Source: a virus. Taken from it: a stretch of 25,249 nucleotides of DNA. Under the pieces are notes generated by a model. That model ran no database searches, was not told where the DNA came from, and saw only the letters and a list, made by a program, of their open reading frames with translations. A program made the translations under genes and the position numbers. The DNA lies in IMG/VR virus record IMGVR_UViG_3300025655_003149, positions 1-25,249 of that record. The stretch is one strand, 5' to 3'. Shown here one piece after another: positions 8,078 to 15,247 of the stretch (position 1 is the first letter of the stretch; the number at the start of each line of letters is the position of its first letter).

Positions 8078-8695
8078 TTAACCAGTGATTACTTCACCTA
8101 ATGTACGTCCTACAGTTGCGCCAAGGCCGTTACCAATTGGGGTTTGTAAAGCATTATCAAAGCGAATTGTTAAATCAACTTGAACAGGGTCGCTTGAACT
8201 ATATTCTAGTGACTGGTAATTAGCAGCCTGCAAATAACAGCCGTATAGTTCCCAAGTTTCTAAAACTGTCGGTTCGTTAGCGCCGTTGCCGCCATCTAAG
8301 ATTTCGCAACGTGTAATAAATTTATAATCAATACCTGATGCTGCTGAGCTCATTTCCATGAAGTCAAACTGCTTCTGTAATTGCTCGCCAACTAGCTTGG
8401 CAACATTGCCAGATGCGTCATCGCGCAAGCTCACTGATGTATCCGACCATTCATGCTTACCAGCTAATCTAACAACAGAATTATAGATATGAATGTCAGT
8501 ATTTGCAAATGATACTTGTGGGCGATTAAAATTAATAACTTGTTTTGTTAACTCTGTGCGTGGTGTACTTACACCAAAGTTCTCAAAAGTAACACGAAAG
8601 CGATACTTTAGCTTTGGCATTAACAGACCTTGAGTCGAAGAACTTTGATCTCCAGACAACGGTACTGTCATTCTAGTCAATGATGAAACTGCCAT
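8078..8695 (-). CDS. 19: Tail tube protein gp19
   Basis: The 205-residue protein shows the tube fold in order: PKLKYRFRVTFENFGV (27-42), strands with LTKQVINFNRPQV, LAGKHEWSDTSVSLRDD, QKQFDFMEM, ETWELYGCYLQAANYQSLEYSS, and DLTIRFDNA. Length and order fit T4 gp19 (about 163 residues) with modest loops added. It forms the stacked hexamer rings inside the sheath. AGGAG precedes the start, and GATAAATA lies 33 bases upstream. A terminator separates it from gp18, so it has its own late transcript. Confidence 0.88.
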   Translation of the reverse strand: MAVSSLTRMTVPLSGDQSSSTQGLLMPKLKYRFRVTFENFGVSTPRTELTKQVINFNRPQVSFANTDIHIYNSVVRLAGKHEWSDTSVSLRDDASGNVAKLVGEQLQKQFDFMEMSSAASGIDYKFITRCEILDGGNGANEPTVLETWELYGCYLQAANYQSLEYSSSDPVQVDLTIRFDNALQTPIGNGLGATVGRTLGEVITG

Positions 8696-8727
8696 AATAT
8701 GTTTCTCCTAAAAAGTTTGTTTAGTAA

Positions 8728-8735
8728 TATTTATC
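8728..8735 (-). promoter_or_regulatory. Late promoter GATAAATA for gp19
   Basis: The minus strand reads GATAAATA 33 bases before the gp19 ATG and just downstream of the gp18 terminator, as expected for a separate late unit. Confidence 0.65.
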
Positions 8736-8749
8736 ATATTGACGAAGAC

Positions 8750-8777
8750 AAAAAAAGGGGGTCTCTAGACCCCCTTT
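8750..8777 (-). terminator. Intrinsic terminator after gp18
   Basis: The arms gggggtct (8757-8764) and agaccccc (8767-8774) form a GC-rich hairpin with a tiny loop. On the minus strand it is followed by a run of seven T (complement of 8750-8756). Flanking AAA/TTT extends the stem. It lies between the gp18 stop and the gp19 promoter. Confidence 0.9.
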
Positions 8778-8799
8778 GAACTTATAATATTAATTTATA

Positions 8800-11700
8800 T
8801 TATAATCCTGCTGCGATGTCGCCTGTATTTTTAATACGAACCGGAATGTATACAAATTCAACAGCCTTAACAGGTTCAATCGCAATATCAACATACAGTT
8901 CATTGCGATCAATTCTCGAAGGTGTATTATTCGATTCATCACATACCACTAGATAATCGTAAATACCACGTTTTGCAACTAGATCATTCATTAGTCCTTC
9001 GATTTGGTTCTTAATTTCATCGCGTGTTAGCTTATCATTTGGTTCAAATAAGAAGCCTTTAGCAATTGATTCAACTTGCCCGCGAACATAAGCAACCAAT
9101 CGAGCAACATTAATACGATCTAATGCCGTGCCGCTTTCGGTAGTCTTATTGCCGTAGTTTACTAATCCAGTTCCAGGAATGAATGTTAACGGATTAACAT
9201 TATTTTCGTACAACGTGTCGCGAACTGATTCTCTATTTGCAATCTGCTTATATTCACCAGTTGATGCGTTAATGTAGCCTAATGAGCTGACGTTATCGAT
9301 TGTGCCGCGGCGTGTACCAGCTGGTGCTAACCACGGATATCCAATTTCATCATTGCGAATTAATGTACGTAACATCATATGACTTGCTGGTACGACAATT
9401 GTGTTACCACTCAAATCGTTAGTTTGTCCCGATGGGTAAAATGCACCTAAGTAAGGGTCATTGTTTAGTAATCCGTCACCGGTACTTAACCCTTCGCCGG
9501 AATTGTTAGTTGCCCAATTAATTAAATCGTTGCCTGCATCTGACAAGCGCATTGGAGTATCACCAACAATGAATGCTGTATTGTTGCGATCATTGTTAAG
9601 AGCAACCATGTTTGGCACTAACTCCGGATAGCCTGGTGCAGCAATGATATTGTATTGACGCTGTTCTTCGCGAATCTCTGTATTAGCATCAATACCACTT
9701 TGCATTGCCTGTACAACCATACGGCGCTGTGCTTGGCGTCCCATGTACGCTGAGCCGTCGTTTCTTAGTCCACTTGCAGTAACCCAAGTACTCTTCTGGG
9801 TCGGAAGTGATCCTTCAAAGTCGCTTGCGTTGAAGTAATTAACAACCCATTTCTTAACATTATAGCCTGAACGTCGAGTGTTAAACAGCAAAGTACCTGC
9901 TGGATATAAACTTGAACTTGGGCAGTCAAGATCTGTGTAGTTGCTAGTTAGCAATGATGTAATAGTTGGAATATCATCAGTAATTGGATCAACTGATCCA
10001 CTAGTTGCCCAACGTGCGTCAGCAAATAATACGCCGTTTTCTGTGGTTTGATCCGAAGTATCTAGTGTTACCCATGTATCTGTGCTGTTAACACTTTCAA
10101 AACGTTTGATCACTGGATAATTTTCTAAATCAGATGTATCAATCCATAAGTCGCCATAGACTAGGGCAGAGCCGTCGCTTTGAGTAGTTGGTTCGCTTGC
10201 ACTAACTAACGGTCCTGCAGGACTGGTAGCAGTTAAGTCAAAGCCACGAACATCATTTGAAACATTTTGGTATCCTTTCCAGCCAATACCGTCGTGAATC
10301 ATAATGTCAACTTCATCGATTGTACTATAATACCAATAAGTGCCGTCTGTTGGATCAGTACCTGGCTGGGTGCCGCTAGCAGTATAGCTAGTTCCGTCTG
10401 GATCTTCTAAAGGAATCCAATTAGACAAAATTAAACCTTCATTTGCGCCGTCAACAATTCTATTACGCACGCCATCGACTGTTGTTGCAAATCCAGCATC
10501 GGCAAACGGAGTACCAGTTGTTTCAATGATATGGATTACACCACCTTCGGTGTGCGAAATTTGAACTGCGCCAGTGGAAAGCACTTGTGCCGAAATATTA
10601 GTAAATTGCGAGCTTAGTACCGCAGCAACAAAATCTTCAGCAGTAGTTCCACCTAATGTACATGCAACTGGTGTTGCCATTGGCTCGTCGCCTTTATGAC
10701 TAACAGAAATAGTAAATGCGTCGCCATTAGTAAATGATGGCGAAGTGGTATTACCAGTGATAGTAGTTGCGCCACTTGAAATACGTTCAAAAATCTTTAA
10801 GGTAGCTGTACGATTAGCATTGATATCGTATTGAGCATATGTACTACCTTGCGCAATCGAAAATCCCCCATTGCTTGGATCTAAATTGTAGATAGCAGAT
10901 TGGTCATCATCGTATACAGGGCAGCTCTGAGCAACAAATAATCCAGTAGTAGATGAGTATCTTTTAACTGATAAATTAAGACCTTGGTTAACACTAGTAG
11001 TCTTAACCCATACACTACCTGTTGGACGTGGTACAGAATCTGTGCTTCTCCAGCGTGGGATACTTGTGTGCGCACTCTGTTGTAGTAAAGGACCGTAATA
11101 AGTTCCGGCAGTTAATCCTGCTGATGTTAATGTAGCAGACGTACTAGCAGCGTCGATGACAATGCTTACATCATCAGAACTGTCATCAGATCCAGCACCA
11201 GTTTCAGCATAAATTTCTAATTTTCCATTTACTGCGGCTGCACTAATACCAGTTGGCCCATGGGTATTAATGTCGCTAACTAGTGTCGATAATGCTCCGC
11301 CAGTAACTGGAATACTTGTGCTATTAAGTATCAAAGTACCTGCTGTGATTGTTGGATTTGTTTCTGTACCTATAATAGTTGGCCAGCTGTTTTTCCAATC
11401 ATCAGATCCAATTAATACCCAGTTATTACTACGATTCTTGTAATATACAGGATTATTAACATTAGTTGTTACTACAGCATATGATCCAACTGCGCCAACA
11501 CTTGATTTTGGCACTGATCCAGTTAGGTCGTCAGTGTTAGTAATTACAATCGGAGTTTTATTCACAAATGAATTTGTTGTATAACTCCACTCAAAAATAC
11601 CCCATACTGTATTATTTGTATCTACCCACCAAGTATTGTTTGCTGGAGTACCAGATGGTCGAGATACGCTCGCTGCTAGTTCAGACAAGTCAATGTCAAC

Positions 11701-12033
11701 ACGCTGAACGTATGCGCGATTGCTCACACCTAACACCGAATATGCTGCCATTAGGCCGTATTCATTTAATTCGTATCCATTAATTGGAGTGCCGGATGTG
11801 GTGTTATAAAAGAATGGGTTACCGAAAGTATTAACAAGTTCGCGTTGACTTGAAATTAAATAAACTTTGTTAGCGTTGGTTGCGGTTGTGCCGGATGCAA
11901 CACCAGTTCCTGAAGCGGTGACTTTATTTTGTGCTGTTGCAATCAAAATAAAAGGAACGCTGTTAGTAATAGCGGAACGGTAATTGCTTTCATCGACAAT
12001 TGAAACTTCAACGCCTGGTGAAACTAGTGCCAT
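8800..12033 (-). CDS. 18: Tail sheath protein gp18, very large
   Basis: The contractile sheath subunit. Residues 1-120 (MALVSPGVEVSIVDES onward) give the start typical of sheath proteins. Residues about 760-1077 give the conserved C-terminal sheath fold, including AAPGYPELV, IVVPASHMMLRTLIRND, WLAPAGTRRG and NELYVDIAIEPVKAVEFVYIPVRI. Between them lie about 640 residues of Thr/Ser/Gly-rich beta domains with repeated tryptophan-centred pieces (WWVDTNN, VWVKTT, TYWYYST, LWIDTSD). T4 gp18 has 659 residues; this has 1077, so the surface-facing insertion is exceptionally large. GAGG precedes the ATG, AATAAATA lies 34 bases upstream, and a terminator follows. Confidence 0.95.
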   Translation of the reverse strand: MALVSPGVEVSIVDESNYRSAITNSVPFILIATAQNKVTASGTGVASGTTATNANKVYLISSQRELVNTFGNPFFYNTTSGTPINGYELNEYGLMAAYSVLGVSNRAYVQRVDIDLSELAASVSRPSGTPANNTWWVDTNNTVWGIFEWSYTTNSFVNKTPIVITNTDDLTGSVPKSSVGAVGSYAVVTTNVNNPVYYKNRSNNWVLIGSDDWKNSWPTIIGTETNPTITAGTLILNSTSIPVTGGALSTLVSDINTHGPTGISAAAVNGKLEIYAETGAGSDDSSDDVSIVIDAASTSATLTSAGLTAGTYYGPLLQQSAHTSIPRWRSTDSVPRPTGSVWVKTTSVNQGLNLSVKRYSSTTGLFVAQSCPVYDDDQSAIYNLDPSNGGFSIAQGSTYAQYDINANRTATLKIFERISSGATTITGNTTSPSFTNGDAFTISVSHKGDEPMATPVACTLGGTTAEDFVAAVLSSQFTNISAQVLSTGAVQISHTEGGVIHIIETTGTPFADAGFATTVDGVRNRIVDGANEGLILSNWIPLEDPDGTSYTASGTQPGTDPTDGTYWYYSTIDEVDIMIHDGIGWKGYQNVSNDVRGFDLTATSPAGPLVSASEPTTQSDGSALVYGDLWIDTSDLENYPVIKRFESVNSTDTWVTLDTSDQTTENGVLFADARWATSGSVDPITDDIPTITSLLTSNYTDLDCPSSSLYPAGTLLFNTRRSGYNVKKWVVNYFNASDFEGSLPTQKSTWVTASGLRNDGSAYMGRQAQRRMVVQAMQSGIDANTEIREEQRQYNIIAAPGYPELVPNMVALNNDRNNTAFIVGDTPMRLSDAGNDLINWATNNSGEGLSTGDGLLNNDPYLGAFYPSGQTNDLSGNTIVVPASHMMLRTLIRNDEIGYPWLAPAGTRRGTIDNVSSLGYINASTGEYKQIANRESVRDTLYENNVNPLTFIPGTGLVNYGNKTTESGTALDRINVARLVAYVRGQVESIAKGFLFEPNDKLTRDEIKNQIEGLMNDLVAKRGIYDYLVVCDESNNTPSRIDRNELYVDIAIEPVKAVEFVYIPVRIKNTGDIAAGL

Positions 12034-12066
12034 ATTGATTTCCTCATTAATAAATGTTGTTATATC

Positions 12067-12074
12067 TATTTATT
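12067..12074 (-). promoter_or_regulatory. Late promoter AATAAATA for gp18
   Basis: The minus strand reads AATAAATA 34 bases upstream of the gp18 start, with GAGG between. It is nearly back to back with a weaker TATAAATC on the plus strand at 12083-12090. Confidence 0.6.
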
Positions 12075-12082
12075 AGTTTCAC

Positions 12083-12090
12083 TATAAATC
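12083..12090 (+). promoter_or_regulatory. Possible late promoter TATAAATC for the zinc-ribbon gene
   Basis: TATAAATC differs from the T4 late consensus by one base and lies 45 bases before the ATG at 12135. It would be divergent to the gp18 promoter. Confidence 0.35.
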
Positions 12091-12134
12091 AGCTGATTAT
12101 CAGACCTTGGCAAAGGCCTTATATAAGTAAATAT

Positions 12135-12482
12135 ATGGAAAGACCACTATGTTCGGTGTGCGAAAAGCAACCTTGCGCTGTAAATTATGTCAAAAACGGT
12201 ATAACCCACTATCGTTCGCGCTGTAACCAATGTAACGGCTTAAATAGAAGGAAAAAACCTTACGTTCCAAGGTGGAAGCAAAAGGGTTATAAACAAAAAG
12301 CTACCTGCGATCGTTGCGGATTTCGTGCAAAATATCCATCTCAGATTGTTGTTTTTCACATCAACGGAGACTTAAATGACGCTACTATCACAAACCTGCG
12401 TAGTATTTGTTTAAATTGTGTTGTTGAAATAGACAAGCAAGAACTGCCGTGGAAGCAAGGTGATTTAATTAGAGACTTCTAA
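12135..12482 (+). CDS. Double zinc-ribbon, HNH-like small protein, 115 aa
   Basis: ATG at 12135 is chosen because upstream residues in the frame look like promoter DNA. Two zinc sites are visible: C6/C9 with C30/C33, and C58/C61 with C92/C95. The second holds an HNH-type core (FHINGDLNDATITNL, H75, N77, N87), but the final His of HNH nucleases is replaced (LNCVV) and the paired His before H75 is Phe. It may therefore be a non-catalytic relative that binds nucleic acid. Similar proteins occur in marine T4-like phages. It lies divergent to gp18 and its 3' end overlaps the minus-strand small membrane gene by 14 bases. No strong Shine-Dalgarno. Confidence 0.7.
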   Translation: MERPLCSVCEKQPCAVNYVKNGITHYRSRCNQCNGLNRRKKPYVPRWKQKGYKQKATCDRCGFRAKYPSQIVVFHINGDLNDATITNLRSICLNCVVEIDKQELPWKQGDLIRDF

Positions 12483-12591
12483 GTAGTTCTATAAACACCC
12501 AAAAATATTTTACAAGAACAAATAAAAGCACGGTTGCTACCGCAACATATGCCATGCAGGTTGTACACTTTGCCCATTGCTCTAAGTTCAT
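12469..12591 (-). CDS. Hidden small single-pass membrane protein, 40 aa
   Basis: The reading frame starts with an ATG that overlaps the stop of the exonuclease gene as ATGA (start 12589-12591, stop TGA 12588-12590), so it is probably translated by reinitiation. The product begins MNLEQWAKCTTCMAY, with a CxxC motif at C9/C12. About 20 hydrophobic residues follow (roughly 14-34, including VAVATVLLFVLV), then a short tail ending IELLRSL. Topology is probably N-terminus in, by composition only. It overlaps the convergent zinc-ribbon gene end. The function is unknown; in phages such proteins can alter the host membrane or holin timing, but nothing here proves that. Confidence 0.55.
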   Translation of the reverse strand: MNLEQWAKCTTCMAYVAVATVLLFVLVKYFWVFIELLRSL

Positions 12592-13112
12592 GCTAGACTT
12601 GATACATTGAGTTTCTTTAAAGTACGTTGTAATAACCCAATTTGTAGAATAACATCTTCAAAAGCGTGGTGGCTATTACCTAACTTCTCACGATCTGGAC
12701 TCATTTTATACACCGTACGAGCATCCATTACTTTGTAATACTGCCACGGAATTGGCATATCATAACTCTTAAATGCGTGTTCTATAATAGTCATATCAAA
12801 CGCAATACCGTTAGCCCAAATGCGTTCTGCGTGCCACATTAGCCCTTTGAGTTCATCTAGTGCGTCTTTTAACGGCACACGATCCTCATCGCCAAATGCT
12901 TCCGCCTGTGCTAACTCGCCTTGTTTTGCCCACCATTCAACAGTTAGATCGTCAATGCTGCGATCATCTTGACACTCTGTATCAATGCGACGATACATTG
13001 CGTGTTGATCATATATTGTATCAGAGAATGGATCAAACGCACACGCTGCAATGTTTAAGATTACAGAATCAGGTGCAGATCCAAGCGTTTCTATGTCCAG
13101 CATTAAGTCCAT
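12588..13112 (-). CDS. dexA: DexA-like 3'-5' exonuclease (DEDD family)
   Basis: The 174-residue protein carries the DEDDh motifs: D6-I-E8 in LDIETLG, the middle Asp D106 in WANGIAFDMTIIEHAF, and the HHAFED block with H148 or H149 and D153. This matches T4 exonuclease A and the related Rv2179c-like exoribonucleases. TVEWWAKQ at 57-64 is another shared feature. It would degrade host DNA or RNA in the cytoplasm. A consensus TTGACA/TATAAT promoter ends six bases before the ATG at 13112, so the message may be leaderless. Initiation at the second ATG (M4, 13103) is possible and would give a nine-base leader. The gene is coupled to the 40-residue membrane gene. Confidence 0.85.
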   Translation of the reverse strand: MDLMLDIETLGSAPDSVILNIAACAFDPFSDTIYDQHAMYRRIDTECQDDRSIDDLTVEWWAKQGELAQAEAFGDEDRVPLKDALDELKGLMWHAERIWANGIAFDMTIIEHAFKSYDMPIPWQYYKVMDARTVYKMSPDREKLGNSHHAFEDVILQIGLLQRTLKKLNVSSLA

Positions 13113-13118
13113 AGTAGT

Positions 13119-13147
13119 ATTATAGTAGAAGGTTACGGAGTTGTCAA
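13119..13147 (-). promoter_or_regulatory. Consensus sigma-70 promoter for the exonuclease
   Basis: The minus strand carries TTGACA (13142-13147), a 17-base spacer, and TATAAT (13119-13124), all matching consensus. The expected start falls at about 13112, the A of the exonuclease ATG. It overlaps the 3' end of the preceding radical SAM gene (stop at 13133-13135). Confidence 0.85.
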
Positions 13148-14164
13148 CGGTAATTTTAATATTTTAGGTTTAACATTATCTGCGTGAATTAGTACTGTTT
13201 TTAAATCCTCTTTTGCGGGACACAATTTACATTGTGGAATAGCATTTTCTAAATTATCAATAAACTGTTTAATGTTATTGATATCCATACCAACTGTTGC
13301 AGGGGCGTAATTTTTTAATAACTGTGTATCTGACTTGGATAGATTTACTTGATACTGCTCCATAAATTCTAGAAGTAAAGGCACATGATGACACTTGTAC
13401 AATTTTCCACGAATAAAATGATGGCAGGTTTTTGATATACAAACATCGTGAGCTGCGTTTAGATCGTTATTATAAACTTGAAATTGATTATTCCCGGCAT
13501 ATTTTAGTGGCGCAGTAATAAACTGATTGTCATGTTGAAACCTAACTTTTACTCCATTACTATCAGTAAACAACGGCTGTGGGGAAATATTATGCACGCT
13601 TATACATTCATTTCTAATATTGTCTGGTAAATTAATAAAATCTTCAAACGTTTTACATTCTGGCCAATGCTCACCTTTAACTATATTGTACTCCTTGTCC
13701 CATGATTCTTCGCCGTTATACTCAACGTGATTTATTGTTCCTTTAAAAAACGTAGTTTTAGGATTGTCTAACATTTCTTCAACAACATTAGCTAACTCAA
13801 TTGTTCTAGAAATATTATGTGTAGATACAATTACATCAATTTTATATTTGTGCAAGACTTCATATAACCACGGCGTATGGACTAATCTAGATCCATTGGT
13901 AATTAACTCAATTGGAGTATCTGGCCATAATTCTCGTATGCCTATTAACCAATTTTTTAAATCTGGATTTAAAGTTGGTTCGCCACCAATAACAGCAATG
14001 TAATTAATATCAATGAGCGTACTCCATTGTGAATAGATGTCTTTCAGCTCACTCCATTTTTGATGTCCAGAAAACCTATAATTGTTCAATCTATTACATT
14101 GGTCGCAATTAAAATTACAGACGTTGGTTATGTAGAATTCAACGTATCCGAGGGTTACTTTCAT
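13133..14164 (-). CDS. Radical SAM enzyme with C-terminal SPASM-like cysteines
   Basis: The 343-residue protein has CxxxCxxC at C16, C20 and C23 (NVCNFNCDQC), GGEPTLNP at 60-67, and later strands typical of the partial TIM barrel (IELITNGS, DVIVSTHN). C-terminal cysteines C242, C247, C258, C312 and C315 could bind an auxiliary cluster as in SPASM/twitch enzymes. The substrate is unknown. It follows the basic targeting-peptide protein by 11 bases and has no visible Shine-Dalgarno. The coding strand is AT-rich compared with gp13. It differs in domain order from the radical SAM gene at 74-1207, so the two are not recent duplicates. Confidence 0.88.
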   Translation of the reverse strand: MKVTLGYVEFYITNVCNFNCDQCNRLNNYRFSGHQKWSELKDIYSQWSTLIDINYIAVIGGEPTLNPDLKNWLIGIRELWPDTPIELITNGSRLVHTPWLYEVLHKYKIDVIVSTHNISRTIELANVVEEMLDNPKTTFFKGTINHVEYNGEESWDKEYNIVKGEHWPECKTFEDFINLPDNIRNECISVHNISPQPLFTDSNGVKVRFQHDNQFITAPLKYAGNNQFQVYNNDLNAAHDVCISKTCHHFIRGKLYKCHHVPLLLEFMEQYQVNLSKSDTQLLKNYAPATVGMDINNIKQFIDNLENAIPQCKLCPAKEDLKTVLIHADNVKPKILKLPLTTP

Positions 14165-14175
14165 GATAAATGTAA

Positions 14176-14454
14176 TTATGTTTTACGTTGTTTGTTTAAT
14201 CTAGTTAACAGTCTACTAGCAACACTAGTTTTTTTAGTTTTTTTGGCTCGGACCTTTTGAAATGCTGGAGTTTTGGCACGTGTTCTACGCATCTGTTCCC
14301 TGCGTTTAGTGTCAATTGATTTTCCACAGTCGCTTGCGTTAGGCACAATTCGACCTTTGCGAATGCCATGTGTGCAACGCCATTTAAGTTTTGGTTTGTT
14401 ACTGGTTCGACTCCAAACCATTTCGTGTTCTGGAATGAACTCGCTTGCTCGCAT
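14176..14454 (-). CDS. Very basic small protein with capsid-targeting-like N-terminus, 92 aa
   Basis: The start at 14454 is chosen over 14469 because it forms a TAATG overlap with the gp13 stop and gives MRASEFIPEHE, a start common among marine T4-like phage proteins. I-P-E at 7-9 fits the gp21 cut site. The rest contains two cysteines (WRCTHG and ASDCGK) and a strongly basic C-terminal half (RREQMRRTRAK, VRAKKTKKTSV, ending NKQRKT), like a DNA-binding internal protein. I infer packaging into the head with the genome. It directly precedes a radical SAM gene, but no link is shown. Confidence 0.7.
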   Translation of the reverse strand: MRASEFIPEHEMVWSRTSNKPKLKWRCTHGIRKGRIVPNASDCGKSIDTKRREQMRRTRAKTPAFQKVRAKKTKKTSVASRLLTRLNKQRKT

Positions 14455-15212
14455 TAGCCAATAATCCACGACAAAGGCTGCGAACCATCTACATAGTTGC
14501 GTAAGTCATCAAGCAATGCTTGCTTTTCGGCCATACCTTCTTGCTTCATTTGAGAACCATTAAGAGGGGAGCCGCCGCCGGGTCCGGCAATTGAAGCAAA
14601 CTTCTCACGTGCTTGTCCGATAATAACTTTAGCAGAAGCGGTAGTAAAGTCTTTAATCCACTGTGAAGTTTGATAGTCCTGTAGTAATGTTACCTCAGGC
14701 TTGGCATTAAACACCCATAGTAAAATTTCTTCACCTGTGCCTTTTGGATCACGCACAACACGAAGTTCTTTTGTTACAGGGTTAAACGTGTAGTTCATAA
14801 ACCCGCCAAACATACGCATCGCAAGTTCGACATACTGCGAGTACATTTCAAATGTGGCCAGTCCGCCTGCGTAAGTATAGTTTAGAAGGTAGACGTTGAG
14901 AGTAGCCTGAGAAAATGGGTCAAAGCTACTACTATAAGGGCCAGTAGCGTCCCCCAGAGTGCGTCTGAAAATTTGACGGACATGTGTTACCTCTTGTGGT
15001 AATGTGTAAGTATCCTGCCCTTCCTGGAGTGTTAAAAACGCATAGCTCTCTTCCGTGCTAGCTTGCGAACGTTGTCTAAAAATACCAAGTGCTTCTTGGT
15101 ATGCTATCTCGTAGTGCTCTGGATCAAGCTCAATGTCAATGATGCCATCGCCTAATCTTAATCCTACATATTTAAAGAGATCTTGTTTTAGAGTGTCTAA
15201 ACTTGCAGCCAT
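14454..15212 (-). CDS. 13: Neck protein gp13
   Basis: The 252-residue protein begins with helices (LFKYVGLRLGDGIIDIELDPEHYE in parts, residues 11-34), then TLQEGQDTYTLPQEV, LLNYTYAGGLATFEMYSQY, and the closing segment IIGQAREKFASIAGPGGG with LNGSQMKQEGMAEKQALLDDL. This series is the gp13 neck or head-completion family of marine T4-like phages (T4 gp13 has about 309 residues). It helps seal the portal before tail docking. A strong AAGGACGGAAAGG precedes the ATG. A perfect 8-bp palindrome lies just upstream. The partner gp14 is on the opposite strand. Confidence 0.82.
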   Translation of the reverse strand: MAASLDTLKQDLFKYVGLRLGDGIIDIELDPEHYEIAYQEALGIFRQRSQASTEESYAFLTLQEGQDTYTLPQEVTHVRQIFRRTLGDATGPYSSSFDPFSQATLNVYLLNYTYAGGLATFEMYSQYVELAMRMFGGFMNYTFNPVTKELRVVRDPKGTGEEILLWVFNAKPEVTLLQDYQTSQWIKDFTTASAKVIIGQAREKFASIAGPGGGSPLNGSQMKQEGMAEKQALLDDLRNYVDGSQPLSWIIG

Positions 15213-15228
15213 ATACCTTTCCGTCCTT

Positions 15229-15246
15229 ATACACTATTTAGTGTAT
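15229..15246 (-). repeat. Perfect inverted repeat between gp13 and the upstream gene
   Basis: The sequence atacacta-tt-tagtgtat has 8-bp arms and a 2-base centre. It lies two bases past the stop of the upstream gene and 17 bases before the gp13 start, just before the Shine-Dalgarno. It is AT-rich and followed by no U-run, so termination is unlikely. RNA stabilisation or an operator are alternatives. Confidence 0.5.
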
Positions 15247-15247
15247 T

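Noticed and set aside
14215-14250. T-rich stretch near the end of the basic protein gene as a possible terminator.
   Set aside because: It encodes the Lys-rich AKKTKK region; no GC-rich stem precedes it on the minus strand.
14454-14469. Longer start (MDYWLMRAS) for the basic protein.
   Set aside because: It would overlap gp13 by 16 bases, and the conserved MRASEF start with a TAATG overlap fits better.
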